In this document: one piece after another, positions 25,485-34,283 of the stretch
How the letters are laid out: the number at the start of each line of letters is the position of its first letter
Numbering within the stretch: position 1 is the stretch's first letter
DNA from: Novosphingobium mangrovisedimenti
Lineage (GTDB): Bacteria > Pseudomonadota > Alphaproteobacteria > Sphingomonadales > Sphingomonadaceae
Reading direction: 5' to 3'
Length of the DNA: 64,000 nt
Assembly: GCF_025153475.1 (NCBI RefSeq)
Contig: NZ_JANZXA010000015.1
Location: 33,008-97,007, forward strand
Notes under the pieces: generated by a model
Seen by the model: only the letters and a program-made list of their open reading frames with translations
The model's database searches: none
Told to the model about the DNA's origin: nothing
Translations under genes and position numbers: made by a program

Positions 25485-27362
25485 ATGACGCCAATCATCC
25501 TCTCGCTGCCGCTGCTGCTGGCCCAGCCGATGGCCGACGCCGAGGAGAGCGCTCCGGCCCCGGTGGAAGCCGGCGCGCCCGAGGACCAGCGTCCGATCCT
25601 TCAGCCGCCCGGCACTGAAACCGCACCCGACGATGTCGATGTCGAAAGCATCGAAGGGCGCCGCCGGCCCGGTTTCAACGCGCCGCTGCCCGAGCGCGCG
25701 ACGCAGGACAACATGGGCGCGGTGCGGGCGCCGCCGCCCGAGGCGTTCCCGACCGACCAGATCTCGATCCCCGACCGCTGGCGCCTGATCGAGACGCTGG
25801 GCGTGGTCAAGGAACGCTGGTTCGATCCCTATCACCAGAACACCTACAAGGGTGACCGGCCGATCAACCCGGACAAGGTGCCCTGGCTGCCGATCACCGG
25901 GGACGACTGGTTCTTCTCCGCCAATCTCATTTCGGACACCGTGCTGGAGCCGCGCACGTTCCCCATCCCCGTGGGTGTGCAGACGACCGCGCGGCCGCAT
26001 TCGCTCGACGTGTTCGGTAAGGACGCGAGCTTCGTCTTCTCGCAGACGGTGATAGCGAATGTCGGGCTGACCAAGGGCCAGACCGCGTTCAAGCCGCCGG
26101 TGGTCGAATACCGCCTGGCGCTGGCGTTCAACTACAACTATGTCGACGTGCCCGAGAGGCGTGTGCTCTTCGTCGAGCCGTCGAAGCCGACGCACCGCTC
26201 AGACCACTTCCTGGGCGTGCAGGAAGCCTTCATCGACTATCACCTGCGCAACGTTTCGGACCGCTACGACTTCGATTCGATCCGCGTCGGCATCCAGCCC
26301 TTTCAGGCCGATTTCCGCGGCTTCCTGTTCAACGACAGCCAACTTGGCATCCGCCTGTTCGGCAACCGCGACAACAACCGCTTCCAGTACAACCTCGCCG
26401 CGTTCTGGCGGCTGGAGAAGGACACCAACTCGGGCCTGAACGCGGTTCTGCAGACACCGCGCGACGATTTCGTGTTCTTCGCCAATCTCTATCGGCAGGA
26501 CTTCCTGATCCCCAGCCTGACCAGCCAGATCACGGTGGTCTATAACCGCAACCGCGAAGCCGGGGACATCCATGTCGACGACAACGGCTTTCCCGTGCGC
26601 CCGGCCTTGCTGGGCAACTTGCGCGGGCGCGAATACGATGTCGTCTACCTGGGCTACAATGCCGACGGACACGTGGGCCGCGTCAATGTCACGGCCTCGG
26701 CCTATGCCGCGCTGGGCGAGGACCGGAACAGCATCTTCACTGGCGAAAAGGCTGACATCCGCGCCTTCTTCGGCGCGGCAGAGCTGAGCTATGACAAGGA
26801 CTGGATGCGCTTTCGCCTCTCCGCGCTCTATGCCAGCGGCGATCACGATCCCTACGACGGCAAGGAAACCGGCTTCGACGCAATCTTCGAGAACCCGATC
26901 TTCGCAGGGGCCGACACCAGCTACTGGATCCGCCAGACGATCCCCTTCGCGGGCGGCGGGCGCGTGATCGGCGTCAACGGGCGCAACGGCATCCTAAATT
27001 CGCTGCGCTCGTCGAAGGAACAGGGACAGTCCAACTTCAACAATCCGGGCACGATGCTGCTGGGCGCCGGCGCGGATTTCGACCTTACGCCCGAACTGCG
27101 CGTGTCGGCCAATGCCAACCACTTGTGGTTCGAGAATACCGCGACGCTGCAGACACTGCGCAACGAGGGATCGATCCCCAAGGACATCGGCTGGGACCTT
27201 TCGGCCGCGGCAATCTGGCGGCCCAAGGCGACGCAGAACATCGTCTTTCGCCTGTCCGCCGCCGCGCTGGTCCCGGGCGGCGGCTTTCGCGACTTGTTCG
27301 ACAACTATGAAGGGCACCGCAATTACTACTCGGTGCTCGCCAACGTGATCGTGAGCTATTGA
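25485..27362 (+). CDS. Predicted outer-membrane beta-barrel of the cytochrome operon
   Basis: A 625-residue exported protein without any cysteine. A short signal peptide (about 1-18) and an acidic, Pro-rich segment to about 85 precede many alternating amphipathic strands (LGIRLFGNRDNNRFQYNLAAF, FRLSALYASGDHDPYDGK, LRVSANANHLWFE), ending LANVIVSY with a C-terminal aromatic. Size and position between multiheme cytochromes recall the porin component of porin-cytochrome conduits (MtrB/PCC), but it lacks the N-terminal CxxC of MtrB, and I see no direct homology. The SGDHDPYDGK-like loop resembles alginate-export-type barrels. It overlaps the start of the decaheme gene by 1 nt (TGATG). Confidence 0.72.
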   Translation: MTPIILSLPLLLAQPMADAEESAPAPVEAGAPEDQRPILQPPGTETAPDDVDVESIEGRRRPGFNAPLPERATQDNMGAVRAPPPEAFPTDQISIPDRWRLIETLGVVKERWFDPYHQNTYKGDRPINPDKVPWLPITGDDWFFSANLISDTVLEPRTFPIPVGVQTTARPHSLDVFGKDASFVFSQTVIANVGLTKGQTAFKPPVVEYRLALAFNYNYVDVPERRVLFVEPSKPTHRSDHFLGVQEAFIDYHLRNVSDRYDFDSIRVGIQPFQADFRGFLFNDSQLGIRLFGNRDNNRFQYNLAAFWRLEKDTNSGLNAVLQTPRDDFVFFANLYRQDFLIPSLTSQITVVYNRNREAGDIHVDDNGFPVRPALLGNLRGREYDVVYLGYNADGHVGRVNVTASAYAALGEDRNSIFTGEKADIRAFFGAAELSYDKDWMRFRLSALYASGDHDPYDGKETGFDAIFENPIFAGADTSYWIRQTIPFAGGGRVIGVNGRNGILNSLRSSKEQGQSNFNNPGTMLLGAGADFDLTPELRVSANANHLWFENTATLQTLRNEGSIPKDIGWDLSAAAIWRPKATQNIVFRLSAAALVPGGGFRDLFDNYEGHRNYYSVLANVIVSY

Positions 27363-30300
27363 TGCGGAGCTGGACGCGCCTTTTCCTCCTTGCAAGCGTA
27401 ATTCTTGCCATGGCCGTTCCGGTCGGGCGGCTGCTGGCGAGCGAGGAAGAAAAGCCGGTCGAGCGCGACTATTCGCTCGTCACCGCGCCGCCCGCGCCCG
27501 CGCGGCAGAGCGTGGCTCAGGTCGATGCCAAGTCCTCGGGCTGCCTCACCTGCCACACCGCCTCGGACGCACCGACGATGCACGCCACGCCCGCCGTGCG
27601 GCTGGGCTGCACCGATTGCCACGGCGGCAATGCCTCGATCGTGGGCCAGCCGAAACTGGGCTTCGACGATCCGCAGTATATCGCCGCGCGCGAAAAGGCC
27701 CACGTCCTGCCCAAGTACCCGGAAGGCTGGCACTATCCCAGCGCGGCCAATCCCGAGCGGTCCTACGCGCTGCTCAACAAGGAAGCGCCCGAGTACATCC
27801 GCTTCGTCAATCCCGGTGACTACCGCGTTGCGCGCGAGGCCTGTGGTTCCTGCCACCTGCCGGTGATCGAGGCGGCCGAGCGTTCGCTGATGGCGACGGG
27901 CGCCATGCTGTGGGGCGGCGCGGCCTATAACAACGGCATCGCGCCCTTCAAGAACTACATCTTCGGCGAGGCCTATACGCGCGAGGGCGAACCGGCGAAG
28001 ATCGTCTCGGCAGGCGATCCACCCGGCACGGTGACGGCGGAAGAGAAGGCGCGCGGCGCGCTCGCGGCGCTCTATCCGCTGCCGCGCTGGAACGTGACCC
28101 CGCCGGGCGACGTCTTCCGCGTGTTCGAACGCGGCGGGCGCGTGATCAACTCGACCTTCGCCGAAGTGGGCCTGCCCAACCCGACCGGCTCGATCCAGCG
28201 GCTCGACGAACCGGGACGCCCCGACATCAAGCAGTCCAACCGTGGCGTAGGTACCGGCCTGCGCGTCGCGATCCCCGTGCTCAACCTGCACAAGACGCGC
28301 CTGAACGATCCTTATTCGTGGTTCATGGGCACCAATGACCAGCCGGGCGACTATCGTTCCTCGGGTTGCACGGCGTGCCACGTGATCTACGCCAACGACC
28401 GCGAGCCGCGCCATTCGCTGATCTATGCCAGGTTCGGCCGCGATGGTCAGACCATCACCAAGGACCCGACCATCGCCGCGCTCAAGAGCCACGATGAAGG
28501 GGCGCACGGTTCACTCAAGACCGGGCACGAGGGCGAGGACGGCATCGCCAAGCCCGCCGATGATCGCGAGAAGGGCCACCCGCTCCAGCACGTGTTCACG
28601 CGCGCGATCCCGACGGCGCAGTGCATGAACTGCCACATGCACCAGCCCAACATCTTCCTGAATTCCTACCTCGGCTACACCATGTGGGACTATGAGGCCG
28701 ATGCGCCGAAGATGTGGCCGGAGCACCAGAAATACCCGACTGCCGAGGAAGTCCACAAGGTGCTTGAGCGCAACCCTGAGGGCGCCGCGCCGCGGGGCAA
28801 GTGGGCCGATCTCGACTTCGTGCGCAATGTCTATGACCTCAATCCCGAGCTCAAGGACACGCAGTTCGCCGACTACCACGGCCACGGCTGGAACTTCCGC
28901 GCGATCTTCAAGCGCGACCGCGAGGGCAATCTGCTCGACGCGGGCGGCAACATGGCGACATGGGGCACCGACAAGGACCACATCGTCTCGCCCGACGATC
29001 CGCAGAAGTGGCGCAAGGACGGCGAGGGCAAGTTCGTTCCCCCGGGCATCAATCCGGGCAAGGCGGTCCACATGATGGACATCCATGCAGAGAAGGGCAT
29101 GCAGTGCGCCGATTGCCACTTCTCGCAGGATGCCCACGGCAACGGGCTGGTCTACGGGGAAGTCGCCAATGCGATCGAGATCGGCTGCAAGGACTGCCAC
29201 GGCACCGCCGATGCCTATCCCAACCTGCTGACGAGCGGCCCGGCCGCGCCGCCCAAGGGCAACGACCTCTCGCTGCTGCGCAACCCGGATGGCAAGCGCC
29301 GCTTCGAGTGGAGCACCGATGCATCGGGCCGCAGGCACTTGCTGCAGCGTTCGATCGTCGATCCGGAGATTTCCTGGGACGTCTCGCTGGTGAAGAACAG
29401 CGTCGATCCGGAATCGCCCACGTTCAACCTGAAGTCGGCGCGCGCCAAGCTGATGAGCAAGTCGGGCGCGGATGACGGGTCCTTCGGCTTCGGCCTCGGC
29501 GTGGCGATGAACGACCGCGCGCACAAGGACGGCGAGATGGCATGCTTTACCTGCCACCTCTCGTGGACGACGAGTTGCGGCGGCTGCCACCTGCCGATCG
29601 AGGCAAACTGGAAGACCTCGATGCACCACTACGAGGGTGAGGAGACGCGCAACTTCGCGACCTACAACCCGCAGGTGGCGCGCGATGCGATGTTCCAGCT
29701 CGGCAAGCACATGACCACCAAGGGCGCCGAAGTGACCCCGGTCCGTTCGAGTTCGGCGCTGGTGCTGTCCTCGACCAACGTCAACCGCGAACGCATCTAT
29801 GTGCAGCAGCCGCCGATCTCGGCCGCCGGCTTCTCCAGCCAGGCCTTCGCGCCGCACTTCCCGCACACCGTGCGCCTGACCGAGACCAAGACCTGCACCG
29901 ACTGCCACCTTTCGGAAAAGGACGACAACAACGCGATCATGGCCCAGACGCTTTTGCTCGGGACCAATTTCGTGAACTTCGTCGGGCTCAATTCGTGGGT
30001 CGGGCTCGACGGCGGTTTCGAGGCCGTGCGCGTGACCGAATGGGACGAGCCGCAGGCGGTGATCGGTTCCTACCTCCAGAAGTACGCCTATCCCGACTAC
30101 TACAAGCTGCACGTCGAGCAGAATGGCCGCGAGCTGAAGAACTGGGTGCGCGGCAAGACCTTCGACAAGAAGCTCTCGGGTGAAACTCACGCGCTGGAGC
30201 AGTTCCGCAACGTGGTGCAGGGCACGCGCGATCAGGTCGGCTGCCTGCAGCTTCGCGGCGAGTACATGTTCGTGGCCGAAGGGAAGGGTGGCTTCGAGGT

Positions 30301-31450
30301 CTATGACGTCGCCTCGATTGCCAACAAGGCCTTCTCGGACGCGGTCGTCTCGGCGCCGTTCTCGCCGCTGGGTCACAACACGCATGTGAAGACCAAGAAC
30401 GCGACGTGCATGGCGCTCGCCACCGACCAGCCGATCGCGCCGACGCGCAACCGGAAGATGGCCGAAACCGTGCTCAAGGACGACAAGGGGCAGCCGATCC
30501 TGAAGGACGACGGCACGCCGATGACGCTGCGCGACGCCAATCAGGAGCAGGCCTTCGAGCCGATCTACAGCTATGCGGCAATCACCGACAGCGAGGAGGG
30601 CCTGATCCTCGTCAATGTCGACACGATGGCCGACGGCGAGTTCCGCAATAACAAGCTCAAGCGCGCGGTGACGTGGAACCCCGATCACGTGCTGGACGGC
30701 GCGCGGCACATCGTCCTTGCCGGTGAAGTGGCCTATATCACCGCCAGGGTGGGCCTTGTCGTGGTCGATCTGCACGATCCGCTCCACCCGCAGCTGTCGG
30801 CGGTGCGCAAGCTCGATGATGCGCGGGCGAGCGCAGTGCAGTTCCGCTATCTCTGGGTGACGGACAGCGAGGGGGTCAAGCTCTTCGACGTGACCAACCT
30901 GCGCGATCCGGTCGCGGTTCCTTCCGGCACGGTGCCGCTGGCCGATGCCCGCCGCCTCTACGTGGCGCGTACCTACGCCTATGTCGCGGCGAAGCGGGAG
31001 GGGCTGGTCATCGTCGATGTGCGCAGCCCGCCCAACCCGAAGATCTACCGGAAGGTGACGTTCGACGGGCAGCTGAACGATGCCGAGGATGTCGTGGTCG
31101 GCTCCACCAATGCCTCGCTCTTCGCCTATGTCGCGGACGGCGCGAACGGCCTCAAGGTGCTGCAACTGACTTCGCCTTCGAGCCAGCGGAACTTCTACGG
31201 CTTCTCGCCCGCGCCCGAACCCGAGCTGATTGCCTGGGCCAGCACGCCCACGCCGGCCCGCGCGCTGTCCAAGGGGCTCGACCGCGACCGAGCGGTGGAC
31301 GAGACGGGCGGCCAGATCGCGATCTTCGGCCGCCTCGGCTCGCGGCCCTTCACCCGGCCCGAGATGGAGCGCCTGTTCCTCAACCGGCGCGGCGTGCCCT
31401 TCAAGGTGACCGACGAGGCCGACATGAGCGCATGGGTGCCGCAGCGATGA
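27362..31450 (+). CDS. Giant decaheme cytochrome c with C-terminal LVIVD beta-propeller
   Basis: A 1362-residue exported protein. A signal or anchor (RLFLLASVILAMAVPVGRLL) is followed by ten CxxCH sites at Cys 61, 83, 161, 336, 421, 582, 609, 728, 739 and 845. From about 960 the protein changes to propeller repeats with LVIVD-like blades: GLILVNVD, GLVVVDLHDPLHPQ, GVKLFDVTNLRDP, GLVIVDVRSPPNP and GLKVLQLTSPS. It thus joins a ten-heme wire to a surface-type propeller that may bind a substrate, a partner or the cell surface. There is no lipobox; whether it reaches the outer surface cannot be read from sequence. It is the last gene of the plus-strand operon, followed by a palindromic element. 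Confidence 0.88.
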   Translation: MRSWTRLFLLASVILAMAVPVGRLLASEEEKPVERDYSLVTAPPAPARQSVAQVDAKSSGCLTCHTASDAPTMHATPAVRLGCTDCHGGNASIVGQPKLGFDDPQYIAAREKAHVLPKYPEGWHYPSAANPERSYALLNKEAPEYIRFVNPGDYRVAREACGSCHLPVIEAAERSLMATGAMLWGGAAYNNGIAPFKNYIFGEAYTREGEPAKIVSAGDPPGTVTAEEKARGALAALYPLPRWNVTPPGDVFRVFERGGRVINSTFAEVGLPNPTGSIQRLDEPGRPDIKQSNRGVGTGLRVAIPVLNLHKTRLNDPYSWFMGTNDQPGDYRSSGCTACHVIYANDREPRHSLIYARFGRDGQTITKDPTIAALKSHDEGAHGSLKTGHEGEDGIAKPADDREKGHPLQHVFTRAIPTAQCMNCHMHQPNIFLNSYLGYTMWDYEADAPKMWPEHQKYPTAEEVHKVLERNPEGAAPRGKWADLDFVRNVYDLNPELKDTQFADYHGHGWNFRAIFKRDREGNLLDAGGNMATWGTDKDHIVSPDDPQKWRKDGEGKFVPPGINPGKAVHMMDIHAEKGMQCADCHFSQDAHGNGLVYGEVANAIEIGCKDCHGTADAYPNLLTSGPAAPPKGNDLSLLRNPDGKRRFEWSTDASGRRHLLQRSIVDPEISWDVSLVKNSVDPESPTFNLKSARAKLMSKSGADDGSFGFGLGVAMNDRAHKDGEMACFTCHLSWTTSCGGCHLPIEANWKTSMHHYEGEETRNFATYNPQVARDAMFQLGKHMTTKGAEVTPVRSSSALVLSSTNVNRERIYVQQPPISAAGFSSQAFAPHFPHTVRLTETKTCTDCHLSEKDDNNAIMAQTLLLGTNFVNFVGLNSWVGLDGGFEAVRVTEWDEPQAVIGSYLQKYAYPDYYKLHVEQNGRELKNWVRGKTFDKKLSGETHALEQFRNVVQGTRDQVGCLQLRGEYMFVAEGKGGFEVYDVASIANKAFSDAVVSAPFSPLGHNTHVKTKNATCMALATDQPIAPTRNRKMAETVLKDDKGQPILKDDGTPMTLRDANQEQAFEPIYSYAAITDSEEGLILVNVDTMADGEFRNNKLKRAVTWNPDHVLDGARHIVLAGEVAYITARVGLVVVDLHDPLHPQLSAVRKLDDARASAVQFRYLWVTDSEGVKLFDVTNLRDPVAVPSGTVPLADARRLYVARTYAYVAAKREGLVIVDVRSPPNPKIYRKVTFDGQLNDAEDVVVGSTNASLFAYVADGANGLKVLQLTSPSSQRNFYGFSPAPEPELIAWASTPTPARALSKGLDRDRAVDETGGQIAIFGRLGSRPFTRPEMERLFLNRRGVPFKVTDEADMSAWVPQR

Positions 31451-31534
31451 CATGTGACGGAGGCCTTACGGAACAGGCTTGCACCTGAGGTTACGCCGTC
31501 CGTTTCATCCAGTGTCCTTCCGTCCCGGAATCCG

Positions 31535-31623
31535 TCGTCATTGCGAGCCGCAGGCGAAGCAATCCAGGGCAGTCTGAACCGCCCCTGGATTGCCACGCCG
31601 TCTGCGGCGGCTCGCAATGACGA
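31535..31623. repeat. REP-like palindromic element between convergent operons
   Basis: An 89-bp imperfect palindrome. Outer arms 31535-31551 (TCGTCATTGCGAGCCGC) and 31607-31623 are perfectly complementary over 17 bp. Inner arms CAATCCAGGG (31560-31569) and CCCTGGATTG (31583-31592) pair over 10 bp around a 13-nt loop. The phrase GTCATTGCGAG...GCAATCCAG is typical of dispersed palindromic repeats in many bacteria. It lies between two converging operons and can act as a bidirectional transcript end. Confidence 0.8.
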
Positions 31624-31650
31624 AGGGGAAATTCAATCAGGGGTAGCCGA

Positions 31651-32505
31651 TCACGCGTTTCTGGGGTGCTCGGCCTCGATCATCCGGACTACGGCTTGCA
31701 GGTTCTCGTCGTATCGGGCCAGGACCCCGTGCCCGCCCACGCTTTCGACATGGGTGACGAGACGGGTGCCGTCCCAGCGGTGGAGGGCATAGACGGGAAG
31801 TTCGTCGGTGATCATGTCCCGCCCGTCGGGCTGGTCAGGGTCGACGGGATTGAGATCGAGCGCGACCAATGGCGCGGTCGATGCGCAGACCGTCAGCGCG
31901 GTGCCTTCCCAGGCGGTATGGATCGTGCGGTGCAAGTGCCCGGCCATGATCGACCTGACCTGCCTGTGCCCGGCAATCGCCTCGGCAAAGCGCGCGATCC
32001 ACGGTTCGCGGGCATCGCAGTCGAGCCAGGCGATGCCCGATTCGAACGGTGGATGGTGCATGGCGATGACCGTGGGCACCTCCGGATGCGCGGCCAGCTC
32101 TCGCGAGAGCCACGCAGCGCGGGCCTCGCAGAAGCCGCCGCCGTGCCGGCCGACTTCCAGCGTATCGATCGCCAGTATCCGCAGGCCGGGCAGGTCGATG
32201 GCGTAATGCACGAACCCGTCGTCGCTGGAGACTGCCGGAAAGGCGGCAAGCAGCGGTTCGCGCAGGTCGTGGTTGCCGGCAAGCGGCCAGACCGGAAAGC
32301 TGCAATCCGCCAGGGCCTGTGCCAGCCGTTCGTAGCTCGCCGGGTCTCCGTTCTCCGTCAGGTCGCCGGTCAGCAGCAGCAGGTCGGGACGGTTGGGCCC
32401 GCTTTCCATTCGTCGGAGCACCGCCTTGAAGCGCTGCATGTTGTACTCGTCGGCATTACCCGGATCGAAGCCGATATGGATGTCTGTGACTTGCGCGATG
32501 AGCAA
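31651..32505 (-). CDS. CpdA-like cyclic nucleotide phosphodiesterase (calcineurin-type)
   Basis: A 284-residue class III phosphodiesterase of the CpdA/Icc family. The five metallophosphoesterase blocks are present: TDIHIG (D-x-H), LLLTGDLTENG (GD), PLAGNHDLR (GNHD), AMHHPPF and MAGHLHRTIH (GHxH). Family members hydrolyse 3',5'-cAMP or related phosphodiesters in the cytoplasm. The start is TTG 32505 with GGGAGA 7 nt upstream; no ATG fits. It lies 35 nt behind the FHA-decaheme gene, in one operon with a protein carrying two cyclic-nucleotide-binding domains. A role in ending a cAMP signal to that system is plausible; substrate specificity cannot be decided from motifs. Confidence 0.82.
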   Translation of the reverse strand: MLIAQVTDIHIGFDPGNADEYNMQRFKAVLRRMESGPNRPDLLLLTGDLTENGDPASYERLAQALADCSFPVWPLAGNHDLREPLLAAFPAVSSDDGFVHYAIDLPGLRILAIDTLEVGRHGGGFCEARAAWLSRELAAHPEVPTVIAMHHPPFESGIAWLDCDAREPWIARFAEAIAGHRQVRSIMAGHLHRTIHTAWEGTALTVCASTAPLVALDLNPVDPDQPDGRDMITDELPVYALHRWDGTRLVTHVESVGGHGVLARYDENLQAVVRMIEAEHPRNA

Positions 32506-32540
32506 GTTTCGGTCTCCCTAAGCGCCCTCTACGCCTTGCT

Positions 32541-34277
32541 TCAACTCGCAGGTCCGGCTGATTTCTTCAGCTCGGTTTTGTCCTCCAGCGCTGCCTGCGC
32601 CGTGGAGTGATAACCATGGCACATCGCGCAGCTAGATGACACCTTCGATTTCGGTGCTTCTTCGCCGGCGTGACATGTGCGGCAGGTCTTGATGCCCGGA
32701 AGCAGCAGGTCCGAGGCCCTGGTCGACGTATCCGCCTTGTGGCAGCTCGAACATTTCTCCTGCTTGTGCGCGGCGTGGTTGAACCAGCCGTGGTGCATGT
32801 AGCGCAGCGGCTGGCGCACCGGCACGACGCCGGGCTTGCCGCCGGTCGTGACCGGGGTGTGGCACTCGCCGCAGATGCCCTTCTTCGACAGCGCGGTGCT
32901 CAGTTGCAGGCCTTTCCAGCCCGGTGCCGAATAGCCGAAGCTGTAGAGGCCGCCCTTGCCGTATTCGCCGGGGCGGCGGCGCGGGCTGAGGGGCACGCCC
33001 TTGTAGTCCGCCGCGGACAGGTCGGCGATGAGCTGGTCCACGTTGCCATGGCGCAGCTGGCGGAAGATGCCGCCCACCTTGTCATAGGCAAGGCTGTGGC
33101 AGCCCTCGCAGTCGCGTTCCATCGTGACGGGCTTGAAGCGCACGCCGTCCTCGGTCTTGTGGTGGCAGTTCTGGCACTGGAGACCCTTGGCGCCATAGCC
33201 GCGCTCGGCGCCGATGTTGGCCGCCATGCGTGCGACGCCGCCCAGAGGGTCGAGGTGGACCTTGTGGGGGAAGGTCAGGCCGTTGTCCTCGCTGGCCTTG
33301 CCGCCCAACAGGACGTCGGCGGTCTTGCCGGAAGTCGGATCGGTGAAGACCGTGGCGGTGAACTGCGGGTGCAGTTTGGCGAAATCGCCCGCGTTGCCCA
33401 GCTTGGTGTCGGGCAGGTTTTCCTTGAGCAGCGTATGGCAGTCCGCGCAGAAGGCCTGCTTCGGCGCATCGAGGCGGACGGGGCCCTGATGCTCGACGTG
33501 GCAGTCCTGACAGGCACCCGGCCCCGGCTTGCCGAAGGTGTGGGCGACCGACCACAGCAGGCGCTGGCCCAGCGGCAGGTTGCCGCGCGCGGCCGCGATC
33601 CGGGCGGGATCTGCGTGGTCGTGCACGTCCTTGTGGCACGAGCGGCAGGTTTCGTCGCGGACGGAGACGAATGCCTTGACGTGGCAGGCCTCGCAATTGT
33701 CGGTGAGCTGGTGGTGGGCAAGGCTCAGCGTGCCCGGATTCCAGCTGGCATCGCCGATGACGCCGCGCTTGGAGGCCGGGTCCCGCGTCTGGTGGCTGAT
33801 GATCGGGACGGCGAGGAAGGCGAGCAGGATCACCACGGCCAGCGACCAGGACATGATGCGCTTGCCGGGCAGCACGCTGGAGAGCGAGAAGCCGCGCTTT
33901 TCCTCAAGGTCGCCCGAGCGGGTGGCGGCCGTTTCCGCCTGGCGGATGGTCAGCAGGACGGTGCCGTCGGTGTCGCGCGACACGGTGAGGCGGTACGTGC
34001 CGAAGCCGAGTTCGGCGCCCGCGCTGCTGTCGATCTGGGCGTCGCGCGCGTCGCTGCCGTCGACCACGAACCCGAGCGAGCCGGTCGCCTTGACCGCGAC
34101 GCGTCCGCCGTCCCTGAGCGACAGCGTCGCGTGACTGGGCTCGATTGCCAGGTCGGGCAGGGCGATGTCGTTTTCCGCAGCCCGGCCGAGCGTGAGAGTG
34201 TCGCCCGTGACGTCGCGATCGCGCACGATTTCGCGCCCGGTCGCCGTCAACTCGATTTGTCTGATCCTGAACGCCAT
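32541..34277 (-). CDS. Decaheme cytochrome c tethered to a cytoplasmic FHA domain
   Basis: A 578-residue protein. Residues about 20-100 form an FHA domain with LTLGRAAENDIALPD (Gly-Arg 31-32), EPSHATLSL (Ser48-His49) and LGFVVDG, the loops that bind phosphothreonine. One transmembrane helix (141-161) follows, then a periplasmic region with ten CxxCH sites at Cys 195, 211, 256, 277, 368, 390, 469, 509, 532 and 550. FPHKVHLDP and WFNHAAHKQ supply distal His, as in cytochrome c3/c7 proteins. The FHA would face the cytoplasm and the hemes the periplasm. ATG 34277 lies 6 nt after the cytochrome b stop. The two-part architecture is unusual and suggests phosphorylation-linked control. Confidence 0.88.
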   Translation of the reverse strand: MAFRIRQIELTATGREIVRDRDVTGDTLTLGRAAENDIALPDLAIEPSHATLSLRDGGRVAVKATGSLGFVVDGSDARDAQIDSSAGAELGFGTYRLTVSRDTDGTVLLTIRQAETAATRSGDLEEKRGFSLSSVLPGKRIMSWSLAVVILLAFLAVPIISHQTRDPASKRGVIGDASWNPGTLSLAHHQLTDNCEACHVKAFVSVRDETCRSCHKDVHDHADPARIAAARGNLPLGQRLLWSVAHTFGKPGPGACQDCHVEHQGPVRLDAPKQAFCADCHTLLKENLPDTKLGNAGDFAKLHPQFTATVFTDPTSGKTADVLLGGKASEDNGLTFPHKVHLDPLGGVARMAANIGAERGYGAKGLQCQNCHHKTEDGVRFKPVTMERDCEGCHSLAYDKVGGIFRQLRHGNVDQLIADLSAADYKGVPLSPRRRPGEYGKGGLYSFGYSAPGWKGLQLSTALSKKGICGECHTPVTTGGKPGVVPVRQPLRYMHHGWFNHAAHKQEKCSSCHKADTSTRASDLLLPGIKTCRTCHAGEEAPKSKVSSSCAMCHGYHSTAQAALEDKTELKKSAGPAS

Positions 34278-34283
34278 CAACCG

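Noticed and set aside
28511..31453. A 980-codon open frame antisense to the LVIVD decaheme gene
   Set aside because: It mirrors the real gene in a GC-rich region, has a His/Arg-rich composition with no family motifs, and the sense strand has ten heme motifs. The same applies to long antisense frames at 59909-62767, 23499-26195 and 7348-9039.
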